From Collinsella sp. (GTDB taxonomy: Bacteria; Actinomycetota; Coriobacteriia; Coriobacteriales; Coriobacteriaceae), in assembly GCA_022720335.1 (NCBI GenBank), contig JAIHVJ010000050.1, positions 1 through 10,994 on the forward strand: 10,994 bases of DNA, written 5' to 3'. The stretch's first letter is position 1; each line of letters starts with the position of its first letter. Made by a program: the position numbers and the translations under genes. The notes under the pieces are model-generated. The model saw only the letters and a program-made list of their open reading frames with translations. It searched no databases and was not told the origin of the DNA. Below, piece by piece: positions 5,884 to 10,994 of this stretch.

Positions 5884-7184
5884 TCGTCCACCTCCTCTTG
5901 TGTGAGCGTCCCCGACCGCAGGCCTTCTGCGATAAACGGCGGCTCGCGGTCAAGCTTCCAGGTGCGCTCGGCGGCATCGAAAGTCACATAGCGCTCGAGC
6001 TCTACGCCGCCCGACGCGGCGCGACGCACCCCCGAATACGAGGAGACGAAACGCCTGCCATCGGCGTGGCGCTCGGACATCACGATGCCGTCGAGCGCCA
6101 TGGCAATCTGCTCCTCGATGAGCTCGCTCGGCAGATCGATGCCATAACGTGCAAGCAACGTCAGACGCACCACGGTCTCCTGTTCTGAACCCGCATGAAG
6201 TGTCGTGAGCGACCCGTCGTGGCCCGTGTTCATGGCCTGCAACATGTCGCAGCACTCGGCACCGCGCACCTCGCCCACCACGATGCGGTCGGGGCGCATG
6301 CGCAGAGCATTGGTCACCAGGTCGCGGATCGTCACCGCGCCCTCGCCCTCAATTGAAGCCTCGCGCGCCTCTAGACGCACCACGTGCGGATGATGCGCAA
6401 ACTTGAGCTCGGCAGAGTCCTCGATCGTCACGATGCGCTCGCCGGTGGAAATCTCACATGACAACGCGTTGAGCAGGGTGGTCTTACCAGATCCCGTGCC
6501 TCCCGCAACCGCCAGGTCCTGTCGCAGCGACACCGCGCACGACAACAGCTGCGCATACCAAAGCGGCAGCGACCCCAGCCCCACAAGCTCGTCCAGCGAG
6601 CAGATGCGGTCCGAGAACTTTCGGATGGTGAGAATCGGTCCGTCAATCGCCACAGGCGGAATCACCGCGTTGACGCGATAGCCCGTTTTGAGGCGGGCGT
6701 TGACGATGGGGCTGCGCTCGTCGATACGGCGGCCAAGTGGCGAGATGATGCGGTCGATAAGCACACGGATCTGCTCATCATCCTCAAACGCATGCTCGAT
6801 GGGGTGCAAGACGCCGCCGCGTTCAAAGAAAGCCGAGCGGCAGCCGTTAATCATGATCTCGGTAACGGTGTCGTCCTCGATGAGCGGCTGCAACGGCCCC
6901 AAGCCCACCACGTCATCCAAAATCTCGTCGATGATGGTCTTGCGCTCGGGCGTCGCGAGATCGGTCGGCTCCTCAACATTGAGCGCCGCCTCCACCGCAG
7001 GACGCAATTCCGAGCGGGCAAGTGCCGGGTCGACATAGGCGCTGATACGCGCCACTTCGTCGTAACCCATGCGGTCCATCACGGCGCGCTTGGTGCGTCG
7101 TTTCACCGCGCGGCGACGCCCCGCATCTACAGGCGCTGCCGCCGCTGCAGCGCCGGCAGCCTTAATCCTCGTTTGCAGGCTCAT
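5856..7184 (-). CDS. tadA: Tad pilus assembly ATPase TadA/CpaF
   Basis: A 442-residue secretion ATPase of the type II/IV family (CpaF/TadA branch), the cytoplasmic hexameric motor for Flp pilus extension. Visible motifs: Walker A GGTGSGKT (228-235), Asp box with TIEDSAEL (253-260), Walker B IVVGEVRG (301-308) and His box MNTGHDGSLTTLHA (318-331). All key residues are intact. Upstream is the N-terminal domain with DEILDDVVGLGPLQPLIEDD (86-105), typical of CpaF. The first 35 residues are Ala-rich then strongly basic and probably disordered. ATG at 7184 overlaps the stop of tadZ (ATGA), with GAGGGTGATC just upstream as ribosome site. CpaF proteins can act in both extension and retraction, which fits the lack of a second ATPase in the operon. 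Confidence 0.95.
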   Translation of the reverse strand: MSLQTRIKAAGAAAAAAPVDAGRRRAVKRRTKRAVMDRMGYDEVARISAYVDPALARSELRPAVEAALNVEEPTDLATPERKTIIDEILDDVVGLGPLQPLIEDDTVTEIMINGCRSAFFERGGVLHPIEHAFEDDEQIRVLIDRIISPLGRRIDERSPIVNARLKTGYRVNAVIPPVAIDGPILTIRKFSDRICSLDELVGLGSLPLWYAQLLSCAVSLRQDLAVAGGTGSGKTTLLNALSCEISTGERIVTIEDSAELKFAHHPHVVRLEAREASIEGEGAVTIRDLVTNALRMRPDRIVVGEVRGAECCDMLQAMNTGHDGSLTTLHAGSEQETVVRLTLLARYGIDLPSELIEEQIAMALDGIVMSERHADGRRFVSSYSGVRRAASGGVELERYVTFDAAERTWKLDREPPFIAEGLRSGTLTQEEVDEWRSLCPSS

Positions 7185-8830
7185 CGCTGATCACCCTCGC
7201 GCGACCAGGGAAGGCGGATACGCGGGCGTTCGGTACGCGTCGCACGGTCGGCGACCATATCGCTCCAAGGGCCGACGGCGCACCCCAGTTCCACGAGCAT
7301 CTCGCGCGTGGCCTCGCGCACGCTGGTCGCGAAAGCGCTCGTCTGACCCACTGCCTCGTCAGCGCGCCCAAACGCCATGAGCGCGGCGAGATCCTGCCCG
7401 CCATCGGCGATACGAATCTTGGAGCTCAACGCACAGGCAATCTCAAAGCGCATGGCGACGTCCTCGTCTGCCCCGCGCGCACCGAACCGGTTGAACACGG
7501 CGCTCATGCGCGTGCGCGGCACACCTACTCGACTTGCCAGTTCAATGACGCGCGACGCCGATGTCGCGGACGACACCGCAGCATCGCCAACGACCAGGCA
7601 ACGGTCGCTCGCCGCCACCGCAGCCGCTACGGCGTCGCCCCAAAAGACCGAGGTATCGATAAAGACCACGTCGGATTCGCGACGCAGGACATCAAGCAGT
7701 AGCTCCACCGGACGTGCCATGAGCTCGGCTTGCTCGGGCGCCGCGACGGGACCCCAGAGCGTAACGCCCGGGGCGACGCGCATCGATGCGGCTACGATAT
7801 CCGGCTCGGTGAGCGTGCCCGCCGCCGACGGCTCGATAAGTGCCGCCATATCGCGCGGAGCATCGACGCCTAACAAGTCGTAAAGGTTTCCAAACATCAG
7901 GTCCAGGTCGAGCACGGCGGCACGCAAGCCCAACAGCGACGATGCGTGTGCCATGGTGGCAACGATCGTCGACTTGCCGCAACCGCCCGAGCCCGAAATG
8001 ACGCAGACGACCGGAGCTCGATGCGGCGAAGCGGCAGCGTCTGCCGGCGGCATCGGAGGCGGCGGGGCGGGCGTCGGTGACAGCGTCCCCGTCTCCCCCG
8101 CCGCAACTACACGCTGCGTCCAAGCCGGCATGGCGGCTTGTTCGGTCTGCGAGGCAGGCTCGTTCTGCGCAATCTGCTCATGCTGCATCAGCGACAACTC
8201 GCCGCACCCGGCAAAGCCCTCAACTTCGTCGAGTTCATCCGCCAGATTCACGCCGTGCACGTATCCCATATCTACAGCCGGGGAGTCGCCAGCATGCTGC
8301 GCCGGCCCTCCAGCGTCATCGCATACAAGGGGGTTCCGGGGGCGCCGACCATGCTCGGCTTCCGCTTTTCCACAATCATCAACACGCGGGCCTCTTGTAG
8401 CGCGAGGCGCCCCGGGTTCCCTATCAACAAAAGCATCGGGCTCAATCGTCATGCGCCGATCGGAATCAACCGCTCCCTCGCCCGCGCGCCCGTTGCCGCA
8501 TATACTGTGCGCAGCGATGACCTCGGTCGCCCCCGCGCGAAACAACCCCTCGATATCCGACGGATCGAGTGCTTCTATCAAGACGACCACGCGACTCACG
8601 CGGCCTTCGGCCGTCAGGCGCGCAACAGTCTTGCGCACATCTTCGGTATCAAACAGAGACGCCGCGATGATGGCAGCTCCGCGGCGCGACGGAAACGCCC
8701 GCGCCATGGAAACCAGCCCGTCCAGGTCACCCACGCGAAGCACCTGTGCACCCGCGTCACGGCCCTCGACTTCCCGCTGCAACAGCCCGTAATCGCCGCA
8801 CGCGCAGCACGCAAGCCAGATCGCCTTCAT
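7181..8830 (-). CDS. tadZ: Tad localisation ATPase TadZ/CpaE
   Basis: A 549-residue MinD/ParA-family protein. Residues 1-110 look like a receiver domain without a phospho-acceptor: strand IIAAS has no Asp at its end, and the VVVLIEALDPSDIEGLFRAGATEVI stretch is the beta4-alpha4-beta5 part of a receiver. Residues about 112-272 form a long low-complexity, Pro/Ala/Gly/Glu-rich linker. The ATPase domain starts at about 273 with a P-loop SGSGGCGKST (279-288) in which the MinD signature Lys is replaced by Ser; LDLDLMFGN follows near 308, and Walker B VVFIDTS near 388. TadZ/CpaE proteins place the Tad machine at a cell site. Either ATG 8830 or GTG 8833 can serve as the start, both sharing bases with the cpaB stop, with GGAGG six to nine bases upstream. 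The linker makes this protein longer than typical TadZ. Confidence 0.9.
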   Translation of the reverse strand: MKAIWLACCACGDYGLLQREVEGRDAGAQVLRVGDLDGLVSMARAFPSRRGAAIIAASLFDTEDVRKTVARLTAEGRVSRVVVLIEALDPSDIEGLFRAGATEVIAAHSICGNGRAGEGAVDSDRRMTIEPDAFVDREPGAPRATRGPRVDDCGKAEAEHGRRPRNPLVCDDAGGPAQHAGDSPAVDMGYVHGVNLADELDEVEGFAGCGELSLMQHEQIAQNEPASQTEQAAMPAWTQRVVAAGETGTLSPTPAPPPPMPPADAAASPHRAPVVCVISGSGGCGKSTIVATMAHASSLLGLRAAVLDLDLMFGNLYDLLGVDAPRDMAALIEPSAAGTLTEPDIVAASMRVAPGVTLWGPVAAPEQAELMARPVELLLDVLRRESDVVFIDTSVFWGDAVAAAVAASDRCLVVGDAAVSSATSASRVIELASRVGVPRTRMSAVFNRFGARGADEDVAMRFEIACALSSKIRIADGGQDLAALMAFGRADEAVGQTSAFATSVREATREMLVELGCAVGPWSDMVADRATRTERPRIRLPWSREGDQR

Positions 8831-9489
8831 CACTCGTCGCCTCCGCTCTTTTTGCCGCGCGCCGTGGCGGGAATCGTCAAGCTGACCGTTCCCTTGCCCG
8901 AGGCTCCCAGCAGTTCCTTGACGTCTTCGGGGTCAGCCGCCAGCGTCACCCATTCGATCTTGCCCTCGCGCGTGGCACCGGAATCCTCACTGGTATCGAT
9001 CACGTACGCGCCGCACAGCCGATCGGTTACGCCGTCTTTTTGCACATACACATCCACGTAGCTGCCCACGCCCGTAGCACCGCCGACCGAGTGCTCGGCA
9101 TCGACCGCCACCGAAACGGCGACCTTGCCCTTAGGCACCTCGAGCTTGTGGCTCTCGGCCTTGGTGTAGACATTGCAGATCACGGCGTTTTTGGGAATAC
9201 GCGAAGTCGTCACGTCGCCGCGCACCTGGCGCAGCTCGGTCGCCGCGTCACGCGGCAGCAGACTCGTCAGCCATTCCTGGGTTATGACATTGGTCTCATC
9301 GAGGGTCTCGCCCACATCGATATCGCGCGCCGCAACGCATACCTCGACGCGATCGCCACCGTACTTGGCCAAGGTCTCAGCCTGGACCTGTTCGGCTTGC
9401 GAGCGGATCGACGAGCCGTAAACCATGCAGAGCAGAGCAGCGAGCACGCCCGCGACCAGACTGATAGCGATGCGCTTGCTCTTGTTCAC
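8830..9489 (-). CDS. cpaB: Flp pilus assembly protein CpaB/RcpC (SAF domain)
   Basis: A 219-residue envelope protein, first gene of the operon. A membrane helix at about residues 7-25 anchors it, and the rest is exported. A SAF domain (about 46-108) is recognisable by VAARDIDVGETLDETNV and by the later SRIPKNAVI, followed by the RcpC/CpaB C-terminal domain (about 116-208) with VAVSVAVDAEHSVGGATGVGSYVDVYV. I chose GTG at 9489 because GAGAGGAG (9495-9502) lies five bases upstream; the in-frame ATG at 9504 has no ribosome site. Without a secretin in a single-membrane cell, CpaB probably links the membrane platform to the cell wall around the fibre (inferred from the family). Its stop overlaps the tadZ start. 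The leader upstream carries the repeats and promoter candidate. Confidence 0.9.
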   Translation of the reverse strand: MNKSKRIAISLVAGVLAALLCMVYGSSIRSQAEQVQAETLAKYGGDRVEVCVAARDIDVGETLDETNVITQEWLTSLLPRDAATELRQVRGDVTTSRIPKNAVICNVYTKAESHKLEVPKGKVAVSVAVDAEHSVGGATGVGSYVDVYVQKDGVTDRLCGAYVIDTSEDSGATREGKIEWVTLAADPEDVKELLGASGKGTVSLTIPATARGKKSGGDE

Positions 9490-9563
9490 GGCCGCTCCTC
9501 TCATGGCAGTGCCGGGCGAATGCCCGTACCACCATTGTCTGGGCGGTCAGAGTGCAAAGCGGC

Positions 9564-9592
9564 GCAATCGCGATCTTGGTTTTCGATGTCAA
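9564..9592 (-). promoter_or_regulatory. Candidate promoter of the tad operon (perfect -35, poor -10)
   Basis: On the minus strand a perfect TTGACA lies at 9592-9587. Seventeen bases on is GATTGC (9569-9564), a poor -10 match. The start site would be near 9557, giving a leader of about 68 bases before the cpaB start. It lies downstream of the rsgA terminator and just after the repeats at 9600-9651, so it fits an activator-dependent promoter. No better -10 was seen in the gap. This is tentative. Confidence 0.35.
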
Positions 9593-9599
9593 ACCAATC

Positions 9600-9651
9600 G
9601 CTGACCAGAAGCTGACCAGCCCGTCAAGCTCGTGGCAAGGTTTTGGTCAGC
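9600..9651. repeat. Three GCTGACCA-type sites, probable operator region of the tad operon
   Basis: The 9-mer GCTGACCAG occurs at 9600-9608 and 9611-9619 (period 11), and its inverted 8-mer TGGTCAGC at 9644-9651. Centres are 11 and 33 bases apart, i.e. about one and three helical turns, so all three would face the same side of the DNA. The second copy, GCTGACCAGC, is itself a near-palindrome. The sites lie between the rsgA terminator and the candidate tad promoter. A looser match (CGGTCAGA) lies at 9544-9551. Binding by a transcription factor is inferred; the factor is not identified. Confidence 0.5.
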
Positions 9652-9689
9652 ACGTCAGCAAACTGCATGTTTCGAGGCTTTTCCGCAGC

Positions 9690-9724
9690 AAAAAAGCCGT
9701 CTCCCGAACAGTTGGGAGACGGCT
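9690..9724 (-). terminator. Intrinsic terminator of rsgA
   Basis: A perfect 11-base-pair stem (9695-9705 with 9714-9724, AGCCGTCTCCC/GGGAGACGGCT) with an eight-base loop is followed on the minus strand by six T (9695-9690). It begins 17 bases after the rsgA stop. There is no T tract on the plus-strand side, so it works in one direction. It separates rsgA from the tad operon, which therefore needs its own promoter. Confidence 0.92.
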
Positions 9725-9741
9725 GTCATAGAAAAAATCAA

Positions 9742-10926
9742 TTACAGATGGACATCGGGATCGAGCATTTGAGCACTCACGCGCATGGATGACGCCAGGC
9801 TTTGGAACGTTTCCAAACGCAGGCTGTCGATCTGCCCGGCGTCCTCGGCCTCGCGAACGGCGCAGCCCGGTTCGTGGGTATGCGTGCAGTCGCCAAACCG
9901 GCACGCGCGCGATGCCTCGACAATCTCGGGGAAAGCGCGCGCCAGACCCCGCTCGTGACCCACGAGCGGTAGGCTGCGCAGGCCCGGGGCATCAGCGATC
10001 ACGCCGGCGTCGCCCGGCAGCGCTACCATCACGCGCGCGACGGTAGTGTGACGGCCCTGGTCGTCGCGTTCGCGCACACCGCCGGTCGCCAATGTATCGT
10101 GGCCCAGCAGTGCATTGAGCAGCGTCGACTTGCCGGCACCCGACTCGCCCAGAATCATGGCGCAGCTCCCGGCAGGCACGCAGATACGGACCTCGTCCAG
10201 GCCGCGGCCCTCGGCAGAGGACGTCACGATCACGCGCACGTCCGGACCCACCAGGCGGCGCACGCGGTCCAGATCGCGCTCGAGCTCCTCGGCATCGCAG
10301 CGATCAGCTTTGGTGAGCACCACCACCGGCTCGGCATCGCAGTCGAGCGCCAACACCAGCGAGCGCGCCACGCGGTCGAGCAGCACCTCACCGGCACCGA
10401 GCGCCTGCACGATTAGCACGCTATCCACGTTGGAGCAGAGCACCTGACGCTCTCCGCGGGCACGGCCGCGCCAACGCTCAAAGCTCGTACGGCGCGGCAG
10501 AACGCACTCAATCACGCCCATATCGTGCCCGGGAGCGCGGCGCACCGCCACACGGTCGCCCACGGCGGGCAGCAGCACCTCGTCCTCGCCGCGCGACTTG
10601 GCAAACCCCACGGCATGCTCGGCACGAAAGGTATCGTCGGCCGTCACCACCAGCGGAAACCCGCGATCTAAGCGCACCACGGCGCCAAGCTGCATCTGCT
10701 CGGGCTCCTCAGCATGTGCGCAGAAATCATCAAAGGCAGTCTGCTGGGTTTCATCGACTGGCAGGTCATCAAACGCCGGAACGTCCTGCAGCGCGTCAAG
10801 CCCCGGCACGCTTGCCAGCAGCTCCTCAGCAGATACGGGAGCCTCGGTCGCGAGCTTCCGACGACGATCACGCTTAGCCCGCGCCCCCGTCGTCTTTTTC
10901 TTCGCCTTAGCCTTAGCCTTGCCCAC
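9742..10926 (-). CDS. rsgA: Ribosome small subunit-dependent GTPase RsgA
   Basis: A 394-residue circularly permuted GTPase that helps late maturation of the 30S ribosomal subunit. Motifs appear in the permuted order: G4 TKAD (205-208), G1 GESGAGKST (260-268), G2 RHTT (292-295), G3 DAPG (312-315). The C-terminal zinc site is C-x4-C-x-H-x5-C (Cys342, Cys347, His349, Cys355). An OB fold precedes them (about 79-145). The first ~70 residues are an extra extension, Lys/Arg/Ala-rich then acidic, not found in most RsgA proteins. GTG at 10926 is chosen because GGGAGG (10932-10937) lies five bases upstream; an in-frame TTG at 10947 lacks one. It ends with its own terminator, so it is a neighbour of the tad operon rather than a member. 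Confidence 0.95.
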   Translation of the reverse strand: MGKAKAKAKKKTTGARAKRDRRRKLATEAPVSAEELLASVPGLDALQDVPAFDDLPVDETQQTAFDDFCAHAEEPEQMQLGAVVRLDRGFPLVVTADDTFRAEHAVGFAKSRGEDEVLLPAVGDRVAVRRAPGHDMGVIECVLPRRTSFERWRGRARGERQVLCSNVDSVLIVQALGAGEVLLDRVARSLVLALDCDAEPVVVLTKADRCDAEELERDLDRVRRLVGPDVRVIVTSSAEGRGLDEVRICVPAGSCAMILGESGAGKSTLLNALLGHDTLATGGVRERDDQGRHTTVARVMVALPGDAGVIADAPGLRSLPLVGHERGLARAFPEIVEASRACRFGDCTHTHEPGCAVREAEDAGQIDSLRLETFQSLASSMRVSAQMLDPDVHL

Positions 10927-10964
10927 AAGCGCCTCCCAGCACCACAAATCACAACTGAGCAGGT

Positions 10965-10994
10965 ATTTTAAATCAAAAAGAGCTGGCCGGGCAA
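10965..10994 (-). promoter_or_regulatory. Candidate rsgA promoter
   Basis: On the minus strand TTGCCC (10994-10989) and TAAAAT (10970-10965) are separated by 18 bases. The -10 matches the consensus at five of six positions and the -35 at four. A start near 10958 would give a leader of about 30 bases. The -35 touches the window edge and upstream sequence is not visible, so transcription from further upstream is also possible. Confidence 0.45.

Noticed and set aside
8400..8500. Possible frameshift in tadZ, because the linker looks unlike a folded protein
   Set aside because: The frame stays open throughout, both flanking domains are in the same frame, and no other minus-strand frame carries a better protein there. 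A disordered linker explains it.
8138..9061. Long plus-strand open frames opposite tadZ and cpaB (also 7953-8792 and 8746-9615)
   Set aside because: They lie antisense to genes with clear domains, have no family features or consistent ribosome sites, and are expected by chance in G+C-rich coding DNA.
9513..9526. Small hairpin CGGGC-GAAT-GCCCG upstream of cpaB as a terminator or riboswitch
   Set aside because: Only five base pairs, no T tract on either strand, and no recognisable riboswitch core. It may slightly affect translation but cannot be supported as a feature.
1..10994. CRISPR arrays, tRNA or rRNA genes, insertion sequences, phage genes
   Set aside because: No regularly spaced repeats, cloverleaf-like sequences, transposase motifs or terminal inverted repeats were seen; coding sequence fills nearly the whole window.

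Overview
The window is almost entirely one minus-strand gene cluster encoding a Tad (tight adherence, Flp / type IVc) pilus machine, preceded by the ribosome-assembly GTPase gene rsgA. Base composition is high in G+C, genes are packed with 1-4 base overlaps, and there is no outer-membrane secretin (RcpA/CpaC) or other outer-membrane Tad component. This is the layout of a single-membrane actinobacterium. Gene order and style suggest a gut Coriobacteriia such as Collinsella, but that taxonomic guess is an inference from memory of the family, not a search result.

Reading in the direction of transcription (right to left): rsgA (10926-9742) has a plausible promoter at the right edge of the window and a strong intrinsic terminator at 9724-9690. 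The roughly 200-base gap that follows holds a set of GCTGACCA-type repeats, a TTGACA element and the leader of the tad operon. The operon then runs without a real gap: cpaB/rcpC (SAF-domain assembly protein), tadZ/cpaE (pseudo-receiver plus MinD-like ATPase), tadA/cpaF (secretion ATPase), tadB and tadC (membrane platform), flp (major pilin), an unrecognised membrane-anchored protein of 187 residues, a small second pilin-like protein, a TadE-like pseudopilin, a large TadG-like surface protein, a second TadE-like pseudopilin, and a DUF192 protein cut off by the left edge.

How they should work together, from what is known of Tad systems: TadZ places the machine at a cell site, TadA hydrolyses ATP to drive the TadB/TadC platform, and this pulls processed Flp subunits out of the membrane. 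CpaB spans the cell envelope around the fibre, and the TadE and TadG-like proteins act as minor or tip components. No prepilin peptidase (TadV) is present here, so it must lie outside the window.

The points most worth a second look are these: a TadE gene whose best-supported start codon is ATT; a shared, unusual processing site (Ala at -1) in all four pilin-like proteins; helically phased repeats upstream of the operon; a cysteine-rich, lower-G+C exported domain with a CxxCH motif in the TadG-like protein; and two operon members of unknown role (the 187-residue protein and the DUF192 protein).
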